Shown here piece by piece: positions 42,395-49,938 of a stretch of 64,000 nucleotides of DNA. This DNA is from a virus, in IMG/VR virus record IMGVR_UViG_3300028800_000060, positions 1 through 64,000 of that record; one strand, written 5' to 3'. Within the stretch, counting starts at the first letter, position 1. Each line of letters begins with the position of its first letter. The translations under genes and the position numbers were made by a program. The notes below the pieces were generated by a model. The model did not search any database. It saw only the letters and a program-made list of their open reading frames with translations, and was not told the DNA's origin.

Positions 42395-43084
42395 ATGTCA
42401 CAAAAAACGAGAGAGCAATTCAAAGACGATAATAAGCAACTTCGCTGCCAATTACGGCAGTCGCAACGTGAAGTTCACCAATTACAAGCGGATATTCTTG
42501 ATCTTGAGGAACTCCGTGATGAAAGTTTAGACGAACAAGAAGATTTGGTTGAGGATTTAGAAAAAGAATTGACCGTATTAAGACAAGATGTAGAAAGTTT
42601 GGAACGTGATTTAAATACAGAAACTGAAATTGTAGAACAATTGCGAACTGAGTTGAAAACTTCAGAAGATTCGAATACTTCTCTCCGTGATGAAATTTCT
42701 GAATTGGAAGAAGAGGCCGAAAATTTAAGATACCAACTTGAAGATTTGGAATCTGATAGTAATGAATGTGAAGAATTGCGCGAAGAACTTGCAGATGCTA
42801 ATCAGGACATTGATAATCTTCAAGAACGGATTAAAGAACTGAATTCCGAACGTACGGATGCTATGGATTCTGTCGATTATCTTCAAGAGGAAGTCGATTC
42901 TCTTCGTGATGAACTTGTAAATCTTCGAGATGATGAATGTATTCATGAAGACGAAAATACCGCTCTTCAAGATGAAATTGACTCTCTTCGAGACGAAAAT
43001 AACTCTCTTGAACAGGAAAATAGGGAACTTGGAGAGGAAAATGTTAGACTTTTAGGACAACTAGAAGATTACGAATCTCTTTAG
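42395..43084 (+). CDS. acidic all-coiled-coil protein
   Basis: A 229-residue protein that is one continuous coiled coil, rich in Glu, Asp and Leu (LQADILDLEELRDES, LREELADANQDIDNLQERI). No Cys pair or membrane segment. CATAAATA at 42368-42375, just after tRNA-Cys, is a likely late motif, so it may be a structural rod or tape-like protein. Function unknown. Confidence 0.65.
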   Translation: MSQKTREQFKDDNKQLRCQLRQSQREVHQLQADILDLEELRDESLDEQEDLVEDLEKELTVLRQDVESLERDLNTETEIVEQLRTELKTSEDSNTSLRDEISELEEEAENLRYQLEDLESDSNECEELREELADANQDIDNLQERIKELNSERTDAMDSVDYLQEEVDSLRDELVNLRDDECIHEDENTALQDEIDSLRDENNSLEQENRELGEENVRLLGQLEDYESL

Positions 43085-43090
43085 TTTTAT

Positions 43091-43108
43091 GTAGTCCGAA
43101 AGGACTAC
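43091..43108 (+). terminator. GNRA-loop hairpin after the coiled-coil gene
   Basis: GTAGTCC-GAAA-GGACTAC, 7 bp closed by a GAAA tetraloop, 6 nt after the stop. No long T run, so termination would be weak; it may be a processing or stability hairpin. Confidence 0.45.
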
Positions 43109-43123
43109 GGGGGTAGTTTATAT

Positions 43124-43198
43124 CCTCTCGTAGAACGGTAAAATCACTCCGTTCCATCTTTAGATGGATAGATGGTCGAGTCGTGACGATCCGGGAGG
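43124..43198 (+). ncRNA. structured RNA-like element F before tRNA-Leu
   Basis: CCTCTCG (43124-43130) pairs with CGGGAGG (43192-43198, one G-U). Inside, GAACGG/CCGTTC and CATC/GATG hairpins stack, tRNA-like in layout but without a T loop. It ends 12 nt before tRNA-Leu. Confidence 0.4.
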
Positions 43199-43210
43199 GC
43201 CAAATATTAT

Positions 43211-43300
43211 GGCCGTGTAGCAGAACTGGTACTTGCGCGAGACTCAAAATCTCGGTCGAACTAAGATTCATTGTGGGTTCGAATCCCACCATGGCCACCA
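43211..43300 (+). tRNA. tRNA-Leu (anticodon CAA)
   Basis: Class II: acceptor GGCCGTG/CATGGCC, anticodon stem CGAGA/TCTCG with loop CTCAAAA, long variable region, T arm GTGGG-TTCGAAT-CCCAC, encoded CCA. It reads UUG. Confidence 0.92.
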
Positions 43301-43335
43301 AATCTCGAAATTAAAACTTAATAAGAGTGTAAAGC

Positions 43336-43548
43336 ATGCCTTACTACGATTATGAATGTACGAAATGCCATAAGCAATTTGAAGTTTTTCAGCATATGGT
43401 AGATGAACCTTTTACCGAATATCGGCATTTAGATAGATATCTTTGTACTTGTAATGGACCTGTTGTTCGGAATATATCCGTACCTTCGTTAAAATTTATA
43501 GGTAAGGGGTTTTTCGTTAATGATTATCCCAAGGACAGCAAATGCTGA
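43336..43548 (+). CDS. FmdB-type zinc ribbon protein
   Basis: A 70-residue protein: MPYYDYECTKCHKQFEVFQ with CxxC, then LCTCNGPVVRNIS as the second pair. This is the FmdB zinc-ribbon pattern, seen in many phages; exact role unknown. Confidence 0.75.
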   Translation: MPYYDYECTKCHKQFEVFQHMVDEPFTEYRHLDRYLCTCNGPVVRNISVPSLKFIGKGFFVNDYPKDSKC

Positions 43549-43675
43549 ATTGGCAGTTAGATTATTATCGTTAAGTTATGGATATGAAAAAGAAGTAAAA
43601 TTGACAATGAAACAAGCTGCCGATTTATTAATTTGGATTCAAGAAGTAGACAAGTATTTAAAGAAACAAGTTTAG
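43520..43675 (+). CDS. 51-residue hypothetical protein overlapping FmdB
   Basis: ATG 43520 follows AAGGGG by 9 nt and runs through MIIPRTANAELAVRLLSLSY and a helical tail to TAG 43673. It overlaps FmdB by 29 bp. Its stop lies in element H. No family. Confidence 0.5.
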   Translation: MIIPRTANAELAVRLLSLSYGYEKEVKLTMKQAADLLIWIQEVDKYLKKQV

Positions 43676-43753
43676 AGAGTAACCGCAACCTATTCGGTAT
43701 TAGGGATTATTAGTGGTAATAGGATAACACTAATATATAACTCCTGCTCTCTA
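43673..43753 (+). ncRNA. structured RNA-like element H before tRNA-Thr
   Basis: TAGAGAG (43673-43679) pairs with CTCTCTA (43747-43753); inside are hairpins ACCG/CGGT and TTAGTG/CACTAA. A three-way junction ending 12 nt before tRNA-Thr, matching the design of the other elements. Confidence 0.4.
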
Positions 43754-43765
43754 TTAAATTTAAAT

Positions 43766-43841
43766 GCCACAGTAACTCAGATGGTAGAGTGCCACACTTG
43801 TAATGTGGATGTCGGGGGTTCGAAGCCCTCCTGTGGCTCCA
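43766..43841 (+). tRNA. tRNA-Thr (anticodon TGT)
   Basis: Acceptor GCCACAG/CTGTGGC, anticodon stem CCACA/TGTGG with loop CTTGTAA, T loop TTCGAAG, encoded CCA. Confidence 0.92.
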
Positions 43842-43847
43842 TTTATT

Positions 43848-43876
43848 TCGGGCCGGCCGCCAAGCGACCAGCCCGA
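43848..43876 (+). terminator. GC-rich hairpin after tRNA-Thr
   Basis: TCGGGC (43848-43853) pairs with GCCCGA (43871-43876) around a GC-rich loop; followed by TTTCTCTT. Possible terminator of the tRNA transcript, just ahead of the next promoter. Confidence 0.5.
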
Positions 43877-43885
43877 TTTCTCTTA

Positions 43886-43914
43886 TTGCTTTCCCCACAA
43901 AAAATTGATATAAT
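43886..43914 (+). promoter_or_regulatory. promoter with leaderless start
   Basis: TTGCTT (43886-43891), 17 bp, TATAAT (43909-43914). The ATG at 43921 is 6 nt after the -10 box. Confidence 0.65.
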
Positions 43915-43920
43915 GAGAAT

Positions 43921-44142
43921 ATGAAAAAAGAAAATTTGCTGCCTTCGGGCACGCGTGTTAAAGTACATTCTTTAGGTGACGGAAAAATTGGATATGGCAC
44001 CGTTTGCGGAGTCTATACAGCGGATATACATCCAAATTTTGCCATATATATTGTCTGGATGGCTCCAAGTAATCCTTGGAAAGATTATATGAATGGATAT
44101 ACTTGCATTACTGTTCCTAATGTCTGTTTATCTGTGGTATAA
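43921..44142 (+). CDS. small beta-barrel-like protein, probable leaderless mRNA
   Basis: A 73-residue protein (LLPSGTRVKVHSLGDGKIGYGTV...) with a KOW/SH3-like strand pattern. Function unknown. The promoter leaves no room for a ribosome site. Confidence 0.55.
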   Translation: MKKENLLPSGTRVKVHSLGDGKIGYGTVCGVYTADIHPNFAIYIVWMAPSNPWKDYMNGYTCITVPNVCLSVV

Positions 44143-44144
44143 TT

Positions 44145-44294
44145 ATGAAAAGAGAATTTCTATGTAAATTTAAGGACAATCGTCCTCATGAGGTATATTA
44201 TGGGGAATCTCTATTTGAGGTTTGGTACACATATATTCATGTACGCGGTTCCGAGTATATCGAACATATTATTTCTATTGAACGTGTGTGGTAG
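44145..44294 (+). CDS. 49-residue hypothetical protein
   Basis: ATG 44145 starts 2 nt after the previous stop and ends at TAG 44292, 3 nt before the ligase gene. MKREFLCKFKDNRPHEVYYG... looks like a small beta protein. Tight packing supports it. Confidence 0.5.
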   Translation: MKREFLCKFKDNRPHEVYYGESLFEVWYTYIHVRGSEYIEHIISIERVW

Positions 44295-44297
44295 AAT

Positions 44298-45407
44298 ATG
44301 AAATTCCCAACATTATATCATAAAGGAAAAACTGGTGCTTTGGTTCAATGGGATATTTGGACCGAAGGAAGTACAATTTTTGCGCGACATGGACAAGTTG
44401 GAGGAAAACTTCAACTTACTCCCGGTATCGTTTGTGTGGGAAAAAATATCGGAAAAGCAAACGAAACTACTCCTTCTGAACAAGCTGATGCCGAAGCTAA
44501 AGCTATGTGGACGTTCAAGGTTGAACGGAAATATAGCGAAACACAAGAGGATGCTCAGGAAGAAGTTTTTCTTCCAATGTTGGCACATGACTATAAAAAG
44601 TTGACGGATAAAGCAAAGTCAAAGATTTCTTACCCAGTTGATGTTCAACCAAAACTTGATGGTGTCCGTGCCATGGCATTTTGGAGTGATGGACGTGTCG
44701 TGCTTTTCACTCGTGGTGGAAAAGAATGGATTGCACCAAAACACATTATTAAAGAACTTGAGAAGAAAATGCCACAGGAAATGGTTCTTGATGGAGAATT
44801 ATATATCCATGGTGTTGATTTTGAATCATTAACCTCTTGGGCAAAGAAGATTCATCCCGAAACGAAAGATTTACAATTCCACATTTTTGATATGCCCATT
44901 AATGAAATGGGTGCCCGGCAGCCTTGGTTTCAACGAGCTAAAAATTTAAAGAAATTTTTTACAGTTAACACCTTTAGTCATTCGGTGTTAGTTGATTGGG
45001 CAACGGCGAAAAGTGAAAAAGAAATTCTTCAAATGGAAGAAAATGCACTCGAACAAGGATATGAAGGTGTTATTGTTCGAACACTTAAAGGTGACTATAT
45101 CTTTGGACATAGATCTAAGGATCTTTTAAAGGTAAAAACATCGCAGGATGCTGAGTTCAAAATTATTGGTTTTGACCATGGGGTGGGTAAGTTTTCCAAA
45201 GCTATTGTTTGGAAATGTGAAACAAAAGAAGGAAAACCATTTAACGCTACTCCAAAAGCAACACAAGCTATTCGGGAAAAATTATATTCTGAAGGAAAGA
45301 AACATGTTGGTAAGTGGTTGAAGGTGAGATTTCAGAATTATACAGTAGAAGGTAAACCTCGATTTGGTAGAAGTTTGGGTTTTCGTGATCCCATTGATAT
45401 GGACTAA
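44298..45407 (+). CDS. ATP-dependent DNA ligase
   Basis: A 369-residue ligase. The first ~85 residues look like a WGR-type domain (LVQWDIWTEGSTIFARHGQ). Motif I is VQPKLDGVRA (Lys ~116), then FTRGGKEW, LDGELYIHG (motif III), EGVIVRT (motif IV) and LLKVKT (motif V), followed by an OB fold. It seals DNA nicks in phage replication; unlike T4 gp30 in layout but common in other large phages. Confidence 0.87.
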   Translation: MKFPTLYHKGKTGALVQWDIWTEGSTIFARHGQVGGKLQLTPGIVCVGKNIGKANETTPSEQADAEAKAMWTFKVERKYSETQEDAQEEVFLPMLAHDYKKLTDKAKSKISYPVDVQPKLDGVRAMAFWSDGRVVLFTRGGKEWIAPKHIIKELEKKMPQEMVLDGELYIHGVDFESLTSWAKKIHPETKDLQFHIFDMPINEMGARQPWFQRAKNLKKFFTVNTFSHSVLVDWATAKSEKEILQMEENALEQGYEGVIVRTLKGDYIFGHRSKDLLKVKTSQDAEFKIIGFDHGVGKFSKAIVWKCETKEGKPFNATPKATQAIREKLYSEGKKHVGKWLKVRFQNYTVEGKPRFGRSLGFRDPIDMD

Positions 45408-45415
45408 ATAAATAT

Positions 45416-45766
45416 ATGAAAACCTTTCGAGAAATATTTCGAGAATCAATACAGGCAACATTATTGAATTCTTATGGATATAGAGGTCCCTATCGTGGCG
45501 CTGATGGACATAACTCATTTATCTTAGATGAACATATTGAAATTTTAATTGATCTTCCTGGAAATGAGTGGCACTATGTTGTCGATGGTGTTGTAAAAAT
45601 TGTTGGTCATTTGAATGACCAATCATTGGTTGATTTCCTTCGAGGGAAAATAACTCCTCAAATGGAAACTGAAGAAACAGAAGATAATCGCTTAGCTAAA
45701 GCTAAGATATATGAACCTGATGGTGGTACATATTCAAGTACACCATCTACACCAGGAGATTCTTAA
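45416..45766 (+). CDS. hypothetical 116-residue protein
   Basis: MKTFREIFRESIQATLLNS... forms an amphipathic N-terminal helix; the tail is Thr/Ser/Pro-rich. CTAAATAAATA ends just before the ATG, but too close to serve as its promoter. No family recognised. Confidence 0.55.
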   Translation: MKTFREIFRESIQATLLNSYGYRGPYRGADGHNSFILDEHIEILIDLPGNEWHYVVDGVVKIVGHLNDQSLVDFLRGKITPQMETEETEDNRLAKAKIYEPDGGTYSSTPSTPGDS

Positions 45767-45928
45767 ATGAAAACGAATTATGAAATTGTGTCGTTATTAC
45801 TTTTTGTACTTTTTGTTGTATTGATGTCTGTTGGTTGTTTTTTTGTGGGTGGAATAGCTGCGGGATTAATAGTTGCATCAATACTTGTTTTAATTTTAGC
45901 TCTTGTGATTCATGCGATATATGAATGA
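45767..45928 (+). CDS. 53-residue two-helix membrane protein
   Basis: ATG 45767 follows AGGAG and the previous stop. The protein is almost all hydrophobic (LLLFVLFVVLMSVGCFF and ILVLILALVIHAIY). Probably inner-membrane; a holin-like role is possible but not shown. Confidence 0.65.
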   Translation: MKTNYEIVSLLLFVLFVVLMSVGCFFVGGIAAGLIVASILVLILALVIHAIYE

Positions 45929-46124
45929 AATGAATGACCAATTAGCAGATTACTTTTTCTTTTTTCTCTTGCGAGATCATCTTCCGGCGGGAGCAATAGC
46001 AGAAGCATTACAAGATGCCGAAAAATCTCTCGCGCAAGAAGTAATAAAAGATACCTTAATAACAGAAGGTATGTTAAATCTAGCTTCGAAATTTACAGAT
46101 AGATTTTTTGTGAAACAAATATGA
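45912..46124 (+). CDS. hypothetical 70-residue protein
   Basis: Helical protein (LADYFFFFLLRDHLPAGAIAEAL...) overlapping the membrane-protein gene. Starts at 45912, 45921 or 45930 are all possible; none has a clear ribosome site. No family. Confidence 0.5.
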   Translation: MRYMNEMNDQLADYFFFFLLRDHLPAGAIAEALQDAEKSLAQEVIKDTLITEGMLNLASKFTDRFFVKQI

Positions 46125-46330
46125 ATTGTTACGTCCTCATGAGGAACGATACGGGACAATATTACCGCGGTAATAATAAACCAATGTTTAAAGACCGATG
46201 GACGATGGATATAGAACAAGCAAAGAAATATAAACGTAAAGGTGATATTTCAAATGCGGTATCAATGATGCGTGACTATTCCAAAAAAGCGACAAAAATA
46301 TTACATTTACGGTGTACGTATATTCTTTAG
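46121..46330 (+). CDS. hypothetical 69-residue protein
   Basis: ATGA overlap with the previous gene. MNCYVLMRNDTGQYYRGNNK... then a basic helix; resembles small phage proteins that read a two-strand motif with RW. No family. Confidence 0.5.
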   Translation: MNCYVLMRNDTGQYYRGNNKPMFKDRWTMDIEQAKKYKRKGDISNAVSMMRDYSKKATKILHLRCTYIL

Positions 46331-46339
46331 TGTACGCAG

Positions 46340-46624
46340 ATGAATACCAAATCTAGAGTAGTACATTGCAAAAAGGAACCATATGATGTTTATATTGGCC
46401 GTCCTAGTATTTGGGGAAATCCTTTTTCTCATATGGCCGGAACCCTAGCAGAGTTCCGTGTTAAAACCAGAGAAGAAGCCATCGAATGCTTCGCAAAATG
46501 GATCGAAAACCAACCCGGACTTATGGGACGTTTACCTGAACTCCGTGGGAAAGTTTTAGGTTGTTGGTGTTGTCCAAAAGCTTGTCACGGGGAAGTACTC
46601 GTGAGGCTTGCAAACAATGTATAA
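46340..46624 (+). CDS. DUF4326 protein
   Basis: A 94-residue protein with the full family pattern: RVVHCKKEPYDVYIGRPSIW, GNPF, and LRGKVLGCWCCPKACHGEVL. The family is frequent in phages and has no settled function; conserved Cys/His suggest metal binding. Confidence 0.82.
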   Translation: MNTKSRVVHCKKEPYDVYIGRPSIWGNPFSHMAGTLAEFRVKTREEAIECFAKWIENQPGLMGRLPELRGKVLGCWCCPKACHGEVLVRLANNV

Positions 46625-46627
46625 ATA
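46620..46627 (+). promoter_or_regulatory. T4-type late promoter TATAAATA
   Basis: Exact TATAAATA across the stop of the DUF4326 gene, 69 bp before the gene at 46696. Two mutually exclusive hairpins (ACTGGCT/AGCCAGT and AGCAC/GTGCT) lie in the leader at 46642-46680. Confidence 0.65.
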
Positions 46628-46695
46628 GTTGTGTAGTTAAATCAACTGGCTTTAAGCAGATGAGCACTTAGCCAGTGTGCTGAGAAAAGGACAAA

Positions 46696-47538
46696 ATGAT
46701 GTATCAAAGTGGCCTAGTTGCCGTTATTAAAGTTGGAGGCAAAGTTCTCCGCGAAGACCGGGGAGAAGTTTGTATTCCTTTTGGTTCAGAGTATTCGATT
46801 CTAGTAAAGAATCTAAAGGTACAGAGAGTTAAAATTAGAATAACCATTGATGGTGATGATGCCTTCGATGGAACAGAAATTGTAATTCCCGCCCATTCAG
46901 AGGTTGAATTGGAGAGATTTATTCGCAACGGTAATTTCTCATCTGGTAATCGTTTTAAATTCATCGAACGTATCGCGGATATTGAAGAGTTTCGTGGCGT
47001 TAAAGTTGATGATGGTTTAATTCGAATCGAATACTGGACAGAGAAAGTTCATAATCCATATGTATTGGTAAATAACGCTTGGAAACATGAATTTGGAACA
47101 AGCTATTCAAATCCTTGGAGAAGTGGATTTCATAATTTCGATTCTTTGGATTCAGGACAAGTAAAATCTCGTGGTATTACCGGATCGAGTTCAGACCCGT
47201 TTTTAAATTCTTGCCATACAATGAATTATTCCAGTGATGTGAATGCACGAGGAATTGAAATTAGCGCTTGTAATGTTACTAGATCATTCACTCCACCTAA
47301 GAATGAGAATGGCATTACTGTGGGCGGTGGCCAGAGTAATCAGAGATTTGCGACAGTAGAATGGTTTGAAACAGAACCACAGAGTGAAGTACTTTTATTG
47401 CATTTAGTGGGAAAGATTTCAACAACAAAAATAGAAACCCCCATTACGGTAGATATGAAGAAACAATGTCCCACATGTGGAAAAATGGGGTTAGGTAGGT
47501 TTTGTTCACGTTGTAGTACAGCTTTAAATTGGATTTAA
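46696..47538 (+). CDS. late protein with C-terminal zinc ribbon
   Basis: A 280-residue protein. Residues ~1-120 form a beta domain (FGSEYSILVKNLKVQRVKIR, IPAHSEVELERFIRNG) seen in phage structural-type proteins; the tail has CPTCGKMGLGRFCSRC, a clean zinc ribbon. An exact late promoter and AAAAGGA support late expression. Probably virion or assembly protein. Confidence 0.65.
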   Translation: MMYQSGLVAVIKVGGKVLREDRGEVCIPFGSEYSILVKNLKVQRVKIRITIDGDDAFDGTEIVIPAHSEVELERFIRNGNFSSGNRFKFIERIADIEEFRGVKVDDGLIRIEYWTEKVHNPYVLVNNAWKHEFGTSYSNPWRSGFHNFDSLDSGQVKSRGITGSSSDPFLNSCHTMNYSSDVNARGIEISACNVTRSFTPPKNENGITVGGGQSNQRFATVEWFETEPQSEVLLLHLVGKISTTKIETPITVDMKKQCPTCGKMGLGRFCSRCSTALNWI

Positions 47539-47543
47539 TTTAT

Positions 47544-47618
47544 TCCTCAATAGCTCAATGGTAGAGCTTTCGACTGTTAACCGAAGGGTTGTAGGTTCGA
47601 ATCCTACTTGAGGAGCCA
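47544..47618 (+). tRNA. tRNA-Asn (anticodon GTT)
   Basis: Acceptor TCCTCAA/TTGAGGA, loop CTGTTAA, T arm GTAGG-TTCGAAT-CCTAC, encoded CCA. The anticodon stem has one A-C mismatch next to the loop. Confidence 0.88.
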
Positions 47619-47705
47619 AGTTTTGTGAAAGATAGACTAACAAGGAACATAGGGAGCCCTTAAAGCCTAATTATAAGTATGGATGCATACAGAACATAAA
47701 TAAAT

Positions 47706-47776
47706 GGCAGCTAGGAGCGGGGTAAAGCGGACCGCAATCCGTAATCTCAGGTGAAATCCTTTCACAATGAAAGATA
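47706..47776 (+). other. tRNA-Cys-like remnant
   Basis: GGCAGCTAGGAGCGGGGTAA then GCGGACCGCAATCCGT resembles the D and anticodon arms of tRNA-Cys with one loop base lost, and AGGTGAAATCCT a decayed T arm. No matching acceptor strand or CCA. ATAAATA lies just upstream. Probably a dead tRNA. Confidence 0.25.
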
Positions 47777-47878
47777 TACATGAATTTTTTGAAAAAGATA
47801 ATAAATTTGATTCTGTGTATAATTTCGTTTTTGACTAAATATAACAGAGTTAAACTTGTAGCAACAATCGAGGGAAAT

Positions 47879-48190
47879 ATGTCAACACAATTAGTAGCAG
47901 GACAAGTAGCAACAGTTAAGTTGAGCGGTTTGGATGTAAAGGGAGATGTAGCTCCTGTTTATAATCTAGCTGGCTCTGTGGCCACGGCCGATGCCGCGGT
48001 ATTAGCAGTTACAGTTAACGCAGACGGCACTTTGTCTGTAACATCTCTAGGACCAATAGGAGCAGCAACAGTGACATTTACCGCCACTGATGCTGCTGTA
48101 AATGGGAATGTTTTATCAACAACTCTTGAATTTACTGTAGTAGCAGGACCTGCTGTGCAATTAGTAGCAACCGTTGTTTCTGTAGCGTAG
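47879..48190 (+). CDS. Ig-like (Big-type) virion decoration protein
   Basis: A 103-residue Ala/Thr/Val-rich beta protein (LVAGQVATVKLSGLDVKG..., TVNADGTLSVTSLGPIG) of the bacterial Ig-like type used on phage heads and tails. ATG 47879 follows GAGGG and a CTAAATA late motif at 47835-47841. The frame is open back to ATG 47780, which would add a hydrophobic 33-residue leader; less likely. Confidence 0.65.
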   Translation: MSTQLVAGQVATVKLSGLDVKGDVAPVYNLAGSVATADAAVLAVTVNADGTLSVTSLGPIGAATVTFTATDAAVNGNVLSTTLEFTVVAGPAVQLVATVVSVA

Positions 48191-48221
48191 TAGTAAAATG
48201 ATGTTGATAGTTTACCGACTA

Positions 48222-48250
48222 TTGACATCCGGTGTAGTTAATGATACAAT
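48222..48250 (+). promoter_or_regulatory. sigma70 promoter with leaderless GTG start
   Basis: TTGACA (48222-48227), 17 bp, TACAAT (48245-48250). The GTG at 48257 is 6 nt after the -10 box. Confidence 0.65.
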
Positions 48251-48256
48251 GAAATT

Positions 48257-48670
48257 GTGAAGATAATCAGACTTGGCTTTACTGGCACCAGAAAAGGAAT
48301 GACTGAAAGGCAAAAGAAAGAATTGTCTCTTTATTGCCGTTTATGGCAAAATTCTGGTAAAACAATTGAATGGCATCATGGATGTTGTATTGGTGCCGAT
48401 GTAGAATTTGATAATATCGTTCGTAATTACGAACGATATGGCCATTTACATCCTTCTAACAATACAAAAACATTTGTTGATTGTTTTGAAAATGGTGATA
48501 TTCTTTATCCAGAAAAACCACCATTAGTAAGAGATAGGGATATTGTGAATGCTGTTGAAATTTTAATTGCTGCCCCGTATCAAGAAAAAGAAATAATTCA
48601 CAGTGGAACTTGGACAACTGTTCGTTATGCGAAACAAAAAGGTATTGAGATTATTATTTTAAAAAGGTAA
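48257..48670 (+). CDS. SLOG-superfamily protein
   Basis: A 137-residue Rossmann-type protein: RLGFTGTRKGMTERQKKELS, HHGCCIGADVEFD and IHSGTWTTVRYAKQKGIEI match SLOG/DprA-like nucleotide-binding proteins. SLOG domains sense nucleotide signals, including NAD-derived ones, which is notable beside NAD and macro-domain genes. Probable leaderless GTG start. Confidence 0.75.
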   Translation: MKIIRLGFTGTRKGMTERQKKELSLYCRLWQNSGKTIEWHHGCCIGADVEFDNIVRNYERYGHLHPSNNTKTFVDCFENGDILYPEKPPLVRDRDIVNAVEILIAAPYQEKEIIHSGTWTTVRYAKQKGIEIIILKR

Positions 48671-48675
48671 AATGT

Positions 48676-48751
48676 AGCCACGTAGCCCAATTGGTATAGT
48701 CCTTGCCTTAGAAGCAAGTTAGTGTGGGTTCGAATCCCACCGTGGCTACCA
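48676..48751 (+). tRNA. tRNA with anticodon TAG on a class I body
   Basis: Acceptor AGCCACG/CGTGGCT, anticodon stem CTTGC/GCAAG with loop CTTAGAA, short variable loop, T arm GTGGG-TTCGAAT-CCCAC, encoded CCA. Anticodon UAG reads CUA (Leu), but bacterial tRNA-Leu should have a long variable arm, as the other Leu tRNA here does. Amino acid uncertain. Confidence 0.85.
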
Positions 48752-48757
48752 AATATT

Positions 48758-48940
48758 ATGGCAAAAAAGAACGAAAAACAAAAACGGTTTATCATTCATG
48801 AAAAATTAACAGAAGGATCTGAAACTACTAATAAAATTGGTTCTTATGACACATATGAGGAAGCTTGCAATACGGTAGAAAGGCTTCCCGTTTCTAGAAT
48901 TCCGTTTTGTTCTATTGAAGATACTGGTGTTATTTCATGA
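48758..48940 (+). CDS. hypothetical 60-residue protein
   Basis: ATG 48758 starts 6 nt after the tRNA. MAKKNEKQKRFIIHEKLTEG... then a helix with Cys. Overlaps the next gene by 4 nt. No family. Confidence 0.5.
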   Translation: MAKKNEKQKRFIIHEKLTEGSETTNKIGSYDTYEEACNTVERLPVSRIPFCSIEDTGVIS

Positions 48941-49230
48941 AAGCATTAGATGTATTTAAAAGACCTGTTAGTGTTGGAGATTTTGTAGCTGCTGCTACGA
49001 CATGTTGCAAAAGCACATCTCTTAGAGTTGGAAAAGTTATCAATATTACTGAACAAGGAAATGTGTCCATTAAACTGCCAGGAAGAAAATGGGTAAACAA
49101 AACCAATTGTATTGGATTTCCAGTGCATGGATATGTAGATGCATTGGTTTCAGTAACAATACATGCGGGTAAGTTTATTATCATTTCTCCGGATTCTCTA
49201 CCGGAAGATTTCAAAAGTAAATTGATATAA
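48937..49230 (+). CDS. hypothetical 97-residue protein
   Basis: A beta-rich protein (VFKRPVSVGDFVAAATTCC..., VGKVINITEQGNVSIKLPG) resembling a small SH3/KOW barrel. ATGA overlap with the previous gene. No family name. Confidence 0.55.
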   Translation: MKALDVFKRPVSVGDFVAAATTCCKSTSLRVGKVINITEQGNVSIKLPGRKWVNKTNCIGFPVHGYVDALVSVTIHAGKFIIISPDSLPEDFKSKLI

Positions 49231-49237
49231 TAGTTTC

Positions 49238-49313
49238 GGGAGTTTCGTCTAATGGGAAGGATTCCTCCCTCCAAAGGAGTAAGACGGGTGTTCGAGTCAC
49301 CCAACTCCCGCCA
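49238..49313 (+). tRNA. tRNA-Trp (anticodon CCA)
   Basis: Acceptor GGGAGTT/AACTCCC, loop CTCCAAA, T arm GGGTG-TTCGAGT-CACCC, G73 as expected for tryptophan, encoded CCA. Confidence 0.9.
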
Positions 49314-49324
49314 TGGTTAATATT

Positions 49325-49459
49325 ATGGAAACATACGAAAAAATTGATAAATTGCGGAATGTTTTGGATTTCTTAGTTGATACTCTGTCTAATAAGAAAA
49401 TTATTACAAGAGAAGAAGCCAAAAGATTCCATGAAGCATTGGATCGGGCTACAGAATAA
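49325..49459 (+). CDS. 44-residue hypothetical helical protein
   Basis: ATG 49325 to TAA 49457: METYEKIDKLRNVLDFLVDT... two helices. No strong ribosome site; sits between tRNA-Trp and the next gene. Confidence 0.4.
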   Translation: METYEKIDKLRNVLDFLVDTLSNKKIITREEAKRFHEALDRATE

Positions 49460-49467
49460 ATAGTTTT

Positions 49468-49938
49468 ATGGCAAAAATAATCGAAGCCCCAAATGTAGAT
49501 ACGAATAACCATATAAAATTATACTATACCATTTTCCTTGCTGGTTCCATTGAAAACGGAAAAGCAGAAAACTGGCAAGAAAAGCTAATAGAGACTCTTG
49601 TTAGATTTGATAATATAGTGATTCTCAATCCTCGCCGTAAACATTGGTCAGAACTAGAAAAGAATAATTTACGTTTTCAAATTGCATGGGAACAAGAAGG
49701 AATTGAAAAATCAGATCTTGTTGTTTTTTATTTTCATCCTGCAACCCAAAGTCCTATTAGTTTACTAGAATTGGGGCAATGTTTGGGATCTCATAAAAAA
49801 GTTATTGTTTATTGTCCACCAAATTTTTTCCGTTATACGAATGTGGAAATTACTTGTGAGCGGTATAGCATTAAACCTCACAAAGATTATCAGGTATTTA
49901 TTGCGGATATTATTAGTCATATATCGAGGTTTGCATGA
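49468..49938 (+). CDS. nucleoside deoxyribosyltransferase-like protein
   Basis: A 156-residue protein with IFLAGSIENGKAENWQEKL, ILNPRRKHW, QIAWEQEGIEKSDLVVFYF and SPISLLELG, the pattern of the phage branch of nucleoside 2-deoxyribosyltransferases. It may swap bases on deoxynucleosides or cleave them. AATAAATAG just upstream could be a late motif. Confidence 0.78.
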   Translation: MAKIIEAPNVDTNNHIKLYYTIFLAGSIENGKAENWQEKLIETLVRFDNIVILNPRRKHWSELEKNNLRFQIAWEQEGIEKSDLVVFYFHPATQSPISLLELGQCLGSHKKVIVYCPPNFFRYTNVEITCERYSIKPHKDYQVFIADIISHISRFA

